This document shows, one piece after another, positions 19,768-28,990 of a DNA stretch of 64,000 nucleotides (position 1 is its first letter; each line of letters begins with the position of its first letter). The position numbers and the translations under genes were made by a program. Source of the DNA: CBDFGK01 sp965247075 (GTDB taxonomy: Bacteria; Pseudomonadota; Gammaproteobacteria; Pseudomonadales; Halieaceae); the NCBI GenBank assembly GCA_965247075.1, contig CBDFGK010000002.1, positions 1,116,001-1,180,000 of the forward strand, in the 5' to 3' direction. The notes under the pieces were generated by a model. That model searched no databases, had not been told where the DNA came from, and saw only the letters and a program-made list of their open reading frames with translations.

Positions 19768-20412
19768 ATGAAGCTATGGCACTGTAGAGGCGCACGTTCA
19801 TTGCGTGCCCTGTGGGCGTTGGAAGAAATGGGCCTCGACTACGATGTGCACATCATGCCGTTTCCGCCACGCATCCTTGAGAAGGAGTATTTGCAGACCA
19901 ACTCGCTGGGCACCATTCCCTATCTTGAAGATGGCGACACCACCATGACGGAGTCTACGGGCATTTGTCACTATCTGGTGGGGCGTTACCGGCAGTATGA
20001 GTTTGGGCTCAAGCCCGCTCATTCTGAATATGGCGATTACCTCAACTGGTTGTATCACAGCGATGCCACGCTGACCTTTCCCCAGACGATTGCCATGCGC
20101 TACCTGCGCCTGGAGCCGACTCCGGAAAAGCAACCGGTGGCGGTTGATTACGCCAAGTGGTTTTTTGCGCGCCTGCGGCGCCTGGATGCGCACCTGGAGA
20201 ATCGGCAATACCTGTGTGACGAGCGATTTACTATCGCTGACATCGCGGTGGGTTACGCCATTTACCTGGCTAAAGAGACGAACCTCACGGAGTTAGTCGA
20301 ACGAAAATTTACCCCGCAGGTTGAGGATTGGTACGCGCGACTTATCGAGCGTCCCGCCTTTCAGCGTGCCGACGCAATGGATGGCGGCCAGCCCGCCACC
20401 TTTGAGGAGTAA
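19768..20412 (+). CDS. Glutathione S-transferase family protein
   Basis: A 214-aa soluble GST-fold protein. The N-terminal thioredoxin-like domain (MKLWHCRGARSLRALWALEE) contains the Ser/Arg active-site region and the cis-Pro plus glutathione-binding stretch LGTIPYLEDGDTTMTESTGICHYL. The C-terminal domain is all-helical with the N-capping box FTIADIAVGYAIYLA. I start at the second ATG (19768): GGAG at 19758-19761 abuts the first ATG, leaving no room for it, but is 6 bases from the second. It sits between an acyl-CoA dehydrogenase and the carboxylase gene, with close spacing, so it is co-transcribed. Its substrate there is unknown; it may detoxify electrophilic intermediates. Confidence 0.85.
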   Translation: MKLWHCRGARSLRALWALEEMGLDYDVHIMPFPPRILEKEYLQTNSLGTIPYLEDGDTTMTESTGICHYLVGRYRQYEFGLKPAHSEYGDYLNWLYHSDATLTFPQTIAMRYLRLEPTPEKQPVAVDYAKWFFARLRRLDAHLENRQYLCDERFTIADIAVGYAIYLAKETNLTELVERKFTPQVEDWYARLIERPAFQRADAMDGGQPATFEE

Positions 20413-20416
20413 CACC

Positions 20417-22039
20417 ATGGCAGTTATTGAATCGCAGCTTGACGCACACGGCGACGATTTTGACACTAGTGCGAAGCTGATGCGTGCCGCTGTTGATGAA
20501 GTTAGGGCGATAGAACAGGCCGTTGTAGACCGGGCCCAGGGCAAGGCGCAGCGCTATATCGATCGCGGCTATCTGCCGCCGCGGGAACGGCTCAGTCGCC
20601 TGCTGGATCCCGGCACAGCATTTCTGGAACTCTCAACCCTGTGTGGCTATATGCAAGACCAGGATACCGACGGTTCCTTTGCCGGTGGTTCGGTGATCGC
20701 CGGCATCGGTTACATCTCCGGTACCCGTTGTGGAGTGATGGTAGACGACTATCTGACCAAGGGCGGCATTATGACCACCTTCGGTGGCGCCAAACGCCAG
20801 CGCATGCACAAGTTGTGTCTGGCGGAAAAATTACCGCTGGTCACCCTGGCGCAAAGTGGTGGTGGCAACCTCACTACCGCCGGTGATGTGTTTGGCACTT
20901 CGGGTGAAATGTTTGCCAATCAGTGTCGTTTGTCGGCGGCTGGCGTGCCGCAGATTACGGTAGTGCACGGTAGTGCCACTGCGGGGGGCGCCTATCAACC
21001 CGGTCTGTCTGATTACATTGTAATGATCCGCGAGCAGTCCACGGTGTATCTGGCGGGTCCGCCCTTACTCAAGGCTGCCACCGGCGAAATTGCCACCGAG
21101 GAAGAAATCGGCGGTGCCGACATGCACAGCCAAATCGCGGGTACGGCTGATTACCTGGCCGAGGACGATGCCGACGGTATTCGCATCGCCAGGGAAATTG
21201 TGCAAAAGCTGGGTTGGAATTCTGCACCCGGTGCACCCGTGGAAAAGGTAACCCCGGAATACCGGGAGCCCTTATACGGCAAAGAGGAATTGAGTGGCAT
21301 TGTTCCCGCCGATCCCAAGACACCCTACGACGTGCGCGAAATTATCGCCCGCATCGCCGACGGTTCCGACTATCTCGATTTTAAACCCGAATTCGACAGC
21401 GGCACGGTGTGTGGCCACATCGAAATTCAGGGCCAGTCCTGCGGTGTGATCGGCAACAACGCACCAATCACCGCCAACGGCGCCGCCAAGGCGGGACAGT
21501 TTATACAGCTCTGCGAGCAATCGGGCACGCCCATATTGTTTCTGCACAACACCACCGGCTTTATTGTTGGTACCGAGTCTGAGCAGGCCGGCATCATCAA
21601 ACACGGCTCCAAGTTGATTCAGGCGGTGACCAACAGCACCGTACCCAAGATCAGTATTGTGGTCGGCGGTTCTTACGGTGCCGGCAACTATGCCATGTGC
21701 GGGCGCGGCATGGATCCCCGCTTTATGTTCGCCTGGCCGCGCAGTGTGGTTTCGGTGATGGGGCCGGCCCAGGCGGGACAAGTGATGCGCCAGGTGTGGG
21801 AAGCACAGGCGCAGCGTGCCGGCGAGGTAGATGAAGACAAGCTTAACGCTATGGAAGGTGCAGTCGTCAGCGCCATGGAAAGCAAATCTCATGCGCTGGC
21901 AAATACTGCCCGGGTCTGGGATGACGGTATCATTGACCCGCAGGATACCCGCGCGGTGCTGGCGTTTGTACTCAGTGTGTGTGCGCAGGCCAATGCCCGG
22001 CAGGTCAAGGCCAACAGTTTCGGTATAGCGAGGTTCTAA
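20417..22039 (+). CDS. Acyl-CoA carboxylase carboxyltransferase (beta) subunit, AtuC/LiuB-like
   Basis: Transfers the carboxyl group from carboxybiotin to a branched 2-enoyl-CoA (geranyl-CoA in AtuC, methylcrotonyl-CoA in LiuB). The 540-aa protein has both crotonase-like halves. The N half has YLPPRERLSRLLDPGTAFLE and GVMVDDYLTKGGIMTTFGGAK; the C half has GVIGNNAPITANGAAKAGQF, LFLHNTTGFIVGTESEQAGI and VVGGSYGAGNYAMCGRGMDPR. ATG 20417 follows GAGGAG. The partner alpha subunit is five genes down. AtuA in the same operon favours a geranyl-CoA carboxylase, but MCC-type specificity cannot be excluded by eye. Confidence 0.88.
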   Translation: MAVIESQLDAHGDDFDTSAKLMRAAVDEVRAIEQAVVDRAQGKAQRYIDRGYLPPRERLSRLLDPGTAFLELSTLCGYMQDQDTDGSFAGGSVIAGIGYISGTRCGVMVDDYLTKGGIMTTFGGAKRQRMHKLCLAEKLPLVTLAQSGGGNLTTAGDVFGTSGEMFANQCRLSAAGVPQITVVHGSATAGGAYQPGLSDYIVMIREQSTVYLAGPPLLKAATGEIATEEEIGGADMHSQIAGTADYLAEDDADGIRIAREIVQKLGWNSAPGAPVEKVTPEYREPLYGKEELSGIVPADPKTPYDVREIIARIADGSDYLDFKPEFDSGTVCGHIEIQGQSCGVIGNNAPITANGAAKAGQFIQLCEQSGTPILFLHNTTGFIVGTESEQAGIIKHGSKLIQAVTNSTVPKISIVVGGSYGAGNYAMCGRGMDPRFMFAWPRSVVSVMGPAQAGQVMRQVWEAQAQRAGEVDEDKLNAMEGAVVSAMESKSHALANTARVWDDGIIDPQDTRAVLAFVLSVCAQANARQVKANSFGIARF

Positions 22040-22845
22040 TGGATTTACCACAGTCAGAAGAATTGTTATTGCGCGAGGACGACGGTGTCTTGTACATCAC
22101 CATTAACCGTATCCACAAACGCAACGCCATGAACGATGCGGTGGTCAACGGCATCATGCAGGCCTTCGACGCCATAGCCGATAACCGCGATATACGCGCG
22201 GTGGTTTTGCGCGGTGCCGGGGGTCATTTTTGTGCCGGCGGTGATATCTCCGGCATGCACAAAACCAGCAATCGGGAGGAAGCCGAGCGGGCCGCCTGGG
22301 AGCTCAACCGCATCTTTGGCCGCATGTGTACGCAGCTTAATCGCGCTCCCCAGGTGGTGATAACGCTACTGGAAGGCGCGGTACTCGGCGGTGGTTTTGG
22401 TCTCGCCTGTATTTCCGATGTGGCGATCGCCGACATCAATGCAAGGTTTGGGATGCCCGAGACCGGACTGGGCATTATCCCGGCGCAGATAGCGCCCTTT
22501 GTGGTGATGCGCATTGGCATTACCCGGGCCAGGCAGTTGGCACTATTGGGTGAGCGCATTAACGGTGACGTTGCTCGCGAACTGGGTATTGTTCACTACA
22601 CCACGGATGGCGCGGATGAGATGAATGGATTGTTACAGGATGTGCTGGCAAAACTGAAACGCTGCGCTCCCGGCGCTACCGCCGCCACCAAGCAACTGAT
22701 GCTGGATGTCGGCTCCACCGATCTGGAAACACTGCTGAACCGCGCTGCCGATGATTTCGCAGCGGCGCTCAATAGTACTGAAGGCCAGGAAGGCACTACC
22801 GCCTTTGTTGAAAAACGCTTGCCCGGTTGGGCCCAGAAAAAATAA
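22039..22845 (+). CDS. Enoyl-CoA hydratase/isomerase family protein, AtuE-like
   Basis: A crotonase-fold hydratase of 268 aa. The start MDLPQSEELLLREDDGVLYI overlaps the previous stop (TAATG). Landmarks are INRIHKRNAM, the CoA/oxyanion segment AGGHFCAGGDISGM, the second oxyanion helix LEGAVLGGGFGLACISDVAIA and FGMPETGLGIIPAQIAPFV. Between the carboxylase subunits the expected step is hydration of the carboxylated product (isohexenylglutaconyl-CoA in the Atu pathway, methylglutaconyl-CoA in the leucine pathway). Which applies is inferred from AtuA downstream. Length is normal and no key glycines are missing. Confidence 0.87.
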   Translation: MDLPQSEELLLREDDGVLYITINRIHKRNAMNDAVVNGIMQAFDAIADNRDIRAVVLRGAGGHFCAGGDISGMHKTSNREEAERAAWELNRIFGRMCTQLNRAPQVVITLLEGAVLGGGFGLACISDVAIADINARFGMPETGLGIIPAQIAPFVVMRIGITRARQLALLGERINGDVARELGIVHYTTDGADEMNGLLQDVLAKLKRCAPGATAATKQLMLDVGSTDLETLLNRAADDFAAALNSTEGQEGTTAFVEKRLPGWAQKK

Positions 22846-22863
22846 AGTGAAGGAGAACAAATA

Positions 22864-24069
22864 GTGAGTGCTACACCACAGGAATTGAAAGAGTTTCGCG
22901 CGGAAGCAGGTGCGTGGATGCGTGACAATAAACCCGCGACTCCCGGCTTTCTGATGCCGCAGACTTTTATGGAGGTAGGCTCCGATCAACAGATGGAGTT
23001 TCTGCAGGAATGGCAGTACAAGATCTGGAGCGCAGGCTACCTGGGCATGGCCTGGCCCAAGGAATTTGGCGGCGGCGGTGTCGATACAGCATTCCAGCTT
23101 GTCGCTGATTCAGCAATGCGCAACGCCGGCGTGCCCATCGCCTTTAACGTAATCGGGCTGGGCTGGGCTGGGCCGCTGATACTCGATATTGGCAGTCAGA
23201 AGGAAAAGGAAAAATACATCAAGGGTATTCTCAGCGGTGAGGACGTCTGGTGCCAGGGTTTTTCAGAGCCGGACCATGGTTCAGACCTGGGCAACGCCCA
23301 GTGCCGCGCGGTACGCGATGGTGACGAGTACGTAATCAATGGCACCAAGATCTGGACCACCATGGGTAACTACGCGAAATACATGATATTGCTGGCGCGC
23401 ACCAATCCCGAAGCCGAGCGCAAGTACGATGGTTTGTCCTACTTTCTCTCGCCTATGGATGTAGACGGTATCGACCCGCGTCCCATTCAGAAGCTTACCG
23501 GCGAATACGGTTTTACCGAGACCTTTTTTACCGACGCACGCATTCCCGCCAGTTGCCTGATGGGGGAAGAGGGGCAGGGCTGGAAGATTGCCATGCAAAC
23601 CCTGCAGTACGAACGTGGCGCCGCAGCGGGTGCAGCCGGTGGCCTCATGGCGGTGCGGGTGGTTATCGATGATGTGATAAACGATCTGCGCGGCATACAG
23701 CGCGATGGTGAACCCTTGCTGGATGATCCGGTTATTCGAGACCAGCTGGTGCAGTTCATCATGGAGGAGAAAGCCATACGCCTGGGTGATCGCCGCTCAT
23801 CGATACCGGCGTTGACCTCGGATTATCCATTCTCACTTAACCTGTCCAGCAAGCTGCGCAGTACCGAATACGCGCGACGCATGCGCCGGTTTGCTATCGC
23901 CGCACAGGGTGCTCAGGGCTCTTTGTATGTGGGTGATGAAGATGCGGTGGCGGCCGGCTTCTGGCAGCGTGCTTACTTTAATAACTTCTCCACCACTATC
24001 GGTGGAGGTACCAGCCAAATTCAAGCCAACATCGTCGGCGAGCATGTGCTCGGCCTGCCCAAGTCCTAA
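22864..24069 (+). CDS. Acyl-CoA dehydrogenase, large-chain partner
   Basis: A 401-aa acyl-CoA dehydrogenase starting at GTG with AAGGAG upstream. The substrate- and FAD-binding middle domain is clear (VWCQGFSEPDHGSDLGNAQC, GTKIWTTMGNYAKYMILLAR). The C-terminus IGGGTSQIQANIVGEHVLGLP is the form found in the FadE26/FadE28-type subunits that, from family knowledge, work as alpha2beta2 heterotetramers with a second, poorer-conserved subunit. The next gene fits that partner. The pair would oxidise a bulky or branched acyl-CoA in this operon. It lacks the YEGT Glu of medium-chain enzymes. Confidence 0.87.
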   Translation: MSATPQELKEFRAEAGAWMRDNKPATPGFLMPQTFMEVGSDQQMEFLQEWQYKIWSAGYLGMAWPKEFGGGGVDTAFQLVADSAMRNAGVPIAFNVIGLGWAGPLILDIGSQKEKEKYIKGILSGEDVWCQGFSEPDHGSDLGNAQCRAVRDGDEYVINGTKIWTTMGNYAKYMILLARTNPEAERKYDGLSYFLSPMDVDGIDPRPIQKLTGEYGFTETFFTDARIPASCLMGEEGQGWKIAMQTLQYERGAAAGAAGGLMAVRVVIDDVINDLRGIQRDGEPLLDDPVIRDQLVQFIMEEKAIRLGDRRSSIPALTSDYPFSLNLSSKLRSTEYARRMRRFAIAAQGAQGSLYVGDEDAVAAGFWQRAYFNNFSTTIGGGTSQIQANIVGEHVLGLPKS

Positions 24070-24079
24070 GGAGATCGTT

Positions 24080-25216
24080 ATGGGTATTGCAGCAAATAAC
24101 ACGCTCACCTTTGGTGATGAGCAAAGCATGATACTGGACAGCGCGCGCGAATTTTGCCGTGACAAATCGCCCATTGCAGCAGTGCGTGCACTACTGGCGA
24201 ATGAGCAGGGTTTCGACACGGCTGTGTGGCAGCAAATGGTTGACCTGGGTTGGCTGGGTCTGGCTATTCCAGAGGCACATGGTGGCTCTGAACTGGGTGT
24301 GGGCGCACTGGTGCCTATTGCCGAGTGTATGGGACGCAGCCTGCTCTCTACCCCGTTCTTTTCTTCCACACTGGCGGCACAGGCGCTGCTTCGCGCCGGC
24401 AACACAGCGCAGCAGAAGGCCTGGTTGCCCAATATAGCCACTGGCACTGTTGCCACCCTGGCGCTGTTGGAAAACGAGGACTGGGGCGACGCAACGGTAG
24501 CGACAACAGCCGTCATTGAGGGTGATCAAGTGACCCTGCAGGGTGAGAAATGCTACGTGGCCGATGCAGGCAGCGCCGAGCTCTTTGTGGTCAAGGCCAA
24601 CTGTGATGGCGACACCGTGCTGGTGCTGGTGGAGCGATCAGAGCTGGCTGACACGGCGATTCGCCCGCACACACTTATTGATGAAACCAAGCGCGCCGCC
24701 AAGGTCGATTTCAGTGGTGTTGTGGTAGCTGCAACAGCGTTGATATCAGGCGAGCAGGTTACTGCGGCGCTGCGTGATGTGGGCCTGCTGGGTGCACTAC
24801 TGGTTGCCGCTGAAGCAACCGGTAGCACGGCGGCCTGTCTGGATACCGTGGTCGAGTATTTAAAAACCCGTCAGCAGTTTGGTAAGTTGATCGGCTCCTA
24901 TCAGGCTTTGAAGCACCCGACCGCGGATATGCTTTGTGGCATGGATTCTGCCCGTTCGCATATTTATCACGCAGCCGGCGTGCTGGCTGACGGCCCGCTG
25001 GATGGAGATGCTGAGATCGCCTGCCGGATGGCAAAAGCACAGGCTACCGATGCGCTGGAATTTGCCGGTGATCGCGCCGTGCAGTTTCACGGCGGCATGG
25101 GCTTTACCTATGAATGCGATGCGCAGTTGTATATTCGGCGCGCGCAGTGGACGCGCCAGCAATTCGGCGATGCCTATCACCACCGCAAAAGACTGGCCAG
25201 CCTGTTGCTGGATTGA
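24080..25216 (+). CDS. Acyl-CoA dehydrogenase-like partner subunit
   Basis: A 378-aa protein with the dehydrogenase fold but a weakly conserved middle domain: the usual TEP(x)GSD is replaced by LALLENEDWGDATV, as in the second subunit of heteromeric acyl-CoA dehydrogenases. The C-terminal helical domain is recognisable (TRQQFGKLIGSYQALKHPTA, VQFHGGMGFTYECDAQLYI). The ATG follows AAGGAG 10 bases after the preceding stop. Pairing with the upstream gene as one enzyme is inferred from order, spacing and the complementary loss of motifs. The frame is open 63 codons further up but has no start support. Confidence 0.85.
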   Translation: MGIAANNTLTFGDEQSMILDSAREFCRDKSPIAAVRALLANEQGFDTAVWQQMVDLGWLGLAIPEAHGGSELGVGALVPIAECMGRSLLSTPFFSSTLAAQALLRAGNTAQQKAWLPNIATGTVATLALLENEDWGDATVATTAVIEGDQVTLQGEKCYVADAGSAELFVVKANCDGDTVLVLVERSELADTAIRPHTLIDETKRAAKVDFSGVVVAATALISGEQVTAALRDVGLLGALLVAAEATGSTAACLDTVVEYLKTRQQFGKLIGSYQALKHPTADMLCGMDSARSHIYHAAGVLADGPLDGDAEIACRMAKAQATDALEFAGDRAVQFHGGMGFTYECDAQLYIRRAQWTRQQFGDAYHHRKRLASLLLD

Positions 25217-25225
25217 GGAGGTACC

Positions 25226-27184
25226 GTGGCAAACTTCCAGAAAATACTCATTGCCAACCGTGGTGAAATCGCCGTGCGGGTTATCAGAACTGCACGTGAA
25301 ATGGGCTATCGAACCGTGGCGGTATATAGCGATGCGGATGTAGATGCGCTGCATGTGCAGGTCGCCGATGAGGCGGTAAATATTGGTCCGGCGCAGGTCA
25401 ATGAATCCTATCTGGTGGCGGATAATATTTTGCAGGCCGCCCGGCTTACCGGCGCCGATGCGGTACATCCGGGTTACGGTTTTTTGTCTGAAAACACCGA
25501 CTTTGCCGCCGCCTGTGAGGCCGCCGGGATCACTTTTATTGGCCCACCTTCGGCGGCTATAGAATTAATGGGCAGTAAGCGGCTTTCGAAAATCGCCATG
25601 ATGGAGGCGGGGGTGCCCTGTATTCCAGGTTACCAGGATGCCAACCAGTCGGATGAGGCGCTGATTGAAAAGGCAGCAGGGGTCGGCTTTCCGTTGATGG
25701 TAAAAGCATCCGCCGGTGGCGGGGGGCGCGGTATGCGGCTGGTCAATACAGCCGATGAACTGGCCGACCAGATCAAGACGGCTCGCTCGGAAGCGTTAAA
25801 TGCCTTCGGCAATGGCGAGTTGATTCTGGAACGGGCCGTCATCGAACCGCGTCATATTGAAATTCAGGTATTCGCAGACAGCCACGGTAACGTGGTGTAC
25901 CTGGGCGAGCGTGATTGTTCTATTCAGCGCCGCTACCAAAAAGTGGTGGAGGAAGCACCGTCACCGTTTGTTGATGAGGCGCTGCGTGCCCGCATGGGTG
26001 AGGCCGCCGTCAATGCCGCCCGCGCTTGCGATTATCGCGGCGCCGGTACGGTGGAATTTCTGGTCGACAAGGATCGCAACTTCTATTTCCTGGAAATGAA
26101 TACGCGGCTACAGGTTGAACACCCGATTACCGAAATGATTACCGGGCAGGACCTGGTGGCCTGGCAGATTGCTGTGGCCGCCGGTGAGGCGTTGCCGCTG
26201 CAGCAGGACCGGATTGAACTCAAAGGCCACGCGGTGGAGGCGCGGCTGTACGCGGAAGACCCCCGCACTGGATTTTTGCCGCAAACCGGCACAGCGTACA
26301 AGTGGCGGTATCCGTCGCGCGATGGCATCCGCGTTGATCACGGCCTGGCGCCGGGGCAAGTGATTTCTCCCTTCTATGATCCTATGGTCGCCAAGCTCAT
26401 CGCCTGGGGTGAAGATAGAGAGCAGGCCTGCCGCAAATTGGCCAGCGCCGTGCAGGACACGGTTTTGTTGGGGGTGAACAACAACAAGTTGTTTTTGCAG
26501 AATATATTGCGCCATCCGGTCTTTGTCGCCGGCGAGGCGACCACCGCTTTTATTAAACAACACTTTCAGGATGATGACAGTATCAAACAGCAGAGTCCCA
26601 GTGCCGCCAGCCAGGCACTGGCAGCGGTGCTGTTCTTCTGTGAGCGCGGCGCCCGCACCCCCTGGCACAATCCCACCGCCGCCAGCTATCACTACAAGTT
26701 ACGTGTGGCGGGCGAGCAGTACGATAGTTATCTGCTGCAGAACGAAAACATCTTCAGCGTGAAAGTGGTGGAACAGTTGATTGATGTGCGGCTGCTAAAG
26801 ATAGATAACGATATCTGCACAGTGGTTATCAATGGCGTGCGGCAACAGTTGCAGTTCTGTTTGCAGAAAAATCAGCTGTGCCTGGATGATGGCAGCGGCC
26901 ATTACATCTATGAAAACGACACACACGCGCCCGCTGCTGCAGTCAGTGGCGCCGGTAGCGGTGATGTCAAAGCCTCCATGGATGGCGCCATCATCGATGT
27001 ACTGATCGCCGAGGGCGATATCGTTGCACAGGGCCAAACGCTGGTCGTATTGGAGGCCATGAAAATGGAGCACCCACTTACAGCCGGCATTACCGGTACG
27101 GTGGCCAGCGTTGCGACAACTGTGGGTGCGCAGGTTAAATCCAGACAGCTATTGGTGAGCATCTCGCCGGCAGATACAGAGTGA
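25226..27184 (+). CDS. Acyl-CoA carboxylase alpha subunit (biotin carboxylase + BCCP), AtuF/LiuD-like
   Basis: Carboxylates its own biotin using ATP and bicarbonate and hands it to the beta subunit. The 652-aa protein has the biotin-carboxylase N domain (FQKILIANRGEIAVRVIRTA), the ATP-grasp centre (VKASAGGGGRGMRLV, ERDCSIQRRYQKVVEEAPSP, FLEMNTRLQVEHPITEMITG) and a C-terminal biotinyl domain with VVLEAMKMEHPL, biotin on Lys 613. A 130-residue linker domain joins them. The GTG start is preceded by GAGGAGG. Its stop overlaps the next start (GTGA). It is the obvious partner of the beta subunit at 20417-22039; geranyl-CoA versus methylcrotonyl-CoA specificity is unresolved. Confidence 0.9.
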   Translation: MANFQKILIANRGEIAVRVIRTAREMGYRTVAVYSDADVDALHVQVADEAVNIGPAQVNESYLVADNILQAARLTGADAVHPGYGFLSENTDFAAACEAAGITFIGPPSAAIELMGSKRLSKIAMMEAGVPCIPGYQDANQSDEALIEKAAGVGFPLMVKASAGGGGRGMRLVNTADELADQIKTARSEALNAFGNGELILERAVIEPRHIEIQVFADSHGNVVYLGERDCSIQRRYQKVVEEAPSPFVDEALRARMGEAAVNAARACDYRGAGTVEFLVDKDRNFYFLEMNTRLQVEHPITEMITGQDLVAWQIAVAAGEALPLQQDRIELKGHAVEARLYAEDPRTGFLPQTGTAYKWRYPSRDGIRVDHGLAPGQVISPFYDPMVAKLIAWGEDREQACRKLASAVQDTVLLGVNNNKLFLQNILRHPVFVAGEATTAFIKQHFQDDDSIKQQSPSAASQALAAVLFFCERGARTPWHNPTAASYHYKLRVAGEQYDSYLLQNENIFSVKVVEQLIDVRLLKIDNDICTVVINGVRQQLQFCLQKNQLCLDDGSGHYIYENDTHAPAAAVSGAGSGDVKASMDGAIIDVLIAEGDIVAQGQTLVVLEAMKMEHPLTAGITGTVASVATTVGAQVKSRQLLVSISPADTE

Positions 27185-28968
27185 GCAAAACTATGAAGAA
27201 ATCCATCCGTATCGGATGTGCCTCCGGCTTTTACGGAGATAGTCAGCTGTCAGCGCGGCAGTTGGTGGACAAGGGCGATATCGACTACCTGGTATTTGAT
27301 TATCTGGCCGAAATCACCATGGCGATTCTCGCCAGGGCGCGCTCGCGGGATGACAATCTGGGCTTTGCCATAGATTTTGTAACGGTTGCCATGAAAGATG
27401 TACTGGCCGATTGCGCCGCCAAGGGCATCAAGGTGGTTGCCAATGCCGGCGGAGTGAACGTGCCCGCCTGTATCAAGGCGCTGGAACAACTGTGTGCTGA
27501 TCAAAATCTCAGCCTCAGGATTGGCGGTGTGTATGGCGACAACCTGATGGGCCGGGCAGACTTGCCTGTCGCGGACATGAGCGAGAACCAAACCGGGGAG
27601 GCACTGCCGGCCAAGCCGGCCAGCATGAACGCTTACCTGGGTGCCCGGCCGATTGCCGATGCGCTCGCCGCCGGAGCCGATGTGGTGGTAACCGGGCGTG
27701 TAGTGGATAGCGCGGTTATGCTGGGTCCGCTGATCCATGAATTCGGCTGGGCCGAAGACGACTACGATAAGTTGGCGCAGGGCTCCCTGTGTGGGCATGT
27801 TATCGAGTGCGGTGCGCAGTGCACCGGCGGCAACTATACCGATTGGCACACGGTGCCCGATTTTTCTGACATCAGTTACCCGGTTGCAGATGTATCTGCC
27901 GATGGCGGTTTTGTCATTGGCATTCCCCGCGATACCGGTGGCCTGGCAACACTTGGCAGTGTCGGCGAGCAGATTCTCTACGAGCTCGGCGATCCCGCCA
28001 ACTATCTACTGCCCGATGTATCCTGCGACTTTAGTCACGTGCAACTGGAACAACTGGCTGAGAACCGGGTGCGCATCAGTGGCGCGCGTGGTCGTGCGCC
28101 GGGCGACAAGTACAAAGTCTGTGCCACCTGGCGCGACGGCTTCCAGATCAAGGGCTCGGTGATGATCGGTGGGCTGCGAGCGCTGGATAAGGCCAGAACC
28201 GATATGGAAGCCTGGATCAAGCGCGTGCGCAGGCATTATGCAGCCAATAATATTGCCGATTTCCGCGCGGTGGATCTGGAGTACTTTGGTGTTGAACACA
28301 CCTATGGGCCACACGCCAATCCTGCTCTGCGGCTTACCCGTGAAGTGGTAGCCAAGTTCGGTTTACATCACGATGACCCCGCGGCGCTGCAGTTTGCCGC
28401 CAACGAGATGGTGTACCTGGGTACTTCCGGTGTGCCGGGCTTTTATGGCCTTGGCGGCGGGCGCGCCCGTCCCGGTGGCTTGATGCGTGTTCATTCAACA
28501 TTAATCGACAAGGCCCTGGTGCCGGTAACCGTGCAGGCAGGCAGCGAATCTATTGCTGACAAGACCTATCTGACCGCCGGCAGTGAGTCCACTGCCAAGG
28601 TCAAAATGAGCGTGACTGACGTGGAGCCCAGCGCTGAGACCAGCCAGGTATCCCTGGAGACGCTGGCCTTTGCGCGCAGTGGTGACAAGGGCAACAATGC
28701 CAATATTGGTGTTATGGCGCGCCGGTCAGAGTACCTGCCCTACCTTCATGAGCAGCTTACCGCGCAGGCAGTGGAGGACTACTTTGCGCACCTGGTACAG
28801 GGTGAGGTGGAACGCTTTGAACTGCCGGGTTTCGGCGCCTTTAACTTCTTTATGACAGAGGCGCTCGGTGGTGGTGGTACGGCATCGGTACGTACCGATG
28901 CGCAGGGTAAGTCTATGGCGCAGCAGTTGCTATCATTACCGATCACTGTACCGGTGGATTTGATTTAG
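27181..28968 (+). CDS. atuA: AtuA-type acyclic terpene utilization protein (DUF1446 + DUF4387-like)
   Basis: A protein of 595 aa, the length of the Pseudomonas acyclic-terpene cluster protein AtuA. The N-terminal ~450 residues are the DUF1446 domain (IRIGCASGFYGDS, DYLVFDYLAEITMAILAR, VVTGRVVDSAVMLGPLIHEF, GNYTDWHTVPDFSDISYPVA, VSCDFSHVQ). The last ~110 residues are the DUF4387-like domain (LAFARSGDKGNNANIGVMAR). The biochemical role is not established; genetics in Pseudomonas link it to citronellol/geraniol growth. It overlaps the carboxylase alpha gene by 4 bases at a GTG start (an ATG 12 bases further is an alternative). It ends the intact part of the operon. Confidence 0.88.
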   Translation: MSKTMKKSIRIGCASGFYGDSQLSARQLVDKGDIDYLVFDYLAEITMAILARARSRDDNLGFAIDFVTVAMKDVLADCAAKGIKVVANAGGVNVPACIKALEQLCADQNLSLRIGGVYGDNLMGRADLPVADMSENQTGEALPAKPASMNAYLGARPIADALAAGADVVVTGRVVDSAVMLGPLIHEFGWAEDDYDKLAQGSLCGHVIECGAQCTGGNYTDWHTVPDFSDISYPVADVSADGGFVIGIPRDTGGLATLGSVGEQILYELGDPANYLLPDVSCDFSHVQLEQLAENRVRISGARGRAPGDKYKVCATWRDGFQIKGSVMIGGLRALDKARTDMEAWIKRVRRHYAANNIADFRAVDLEYFGVEHTYGPHANPALRLTREVVAKFGLHHDDPAALQFAANEMVYLGTSGVPGFYGLGGGRARPGGLMRVHSTLIDKALVPVTVQAGSESIADKTYLTAGSESTAKVKMSVTDVEPSAETSQVSLETLAFARSGDKGNNANIGVMARRSEYLPYLHEQLTAQAVEDYFAHLVQGEVERFELPGFGAFNFFMTEALGGGGTASVRTDAQGKSMAQQLLSLPITVPVDLI

Positions 28969-28990
28969 TTTTTTACGCGGGGATCATGCA

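Noticed and set aside
21272..22051. 259-codon minus-strand frame opposite the carboxylase beta gene
   Set aside because: Shadow frame; the plus strand carries conserved carboxyltransferase motifs.
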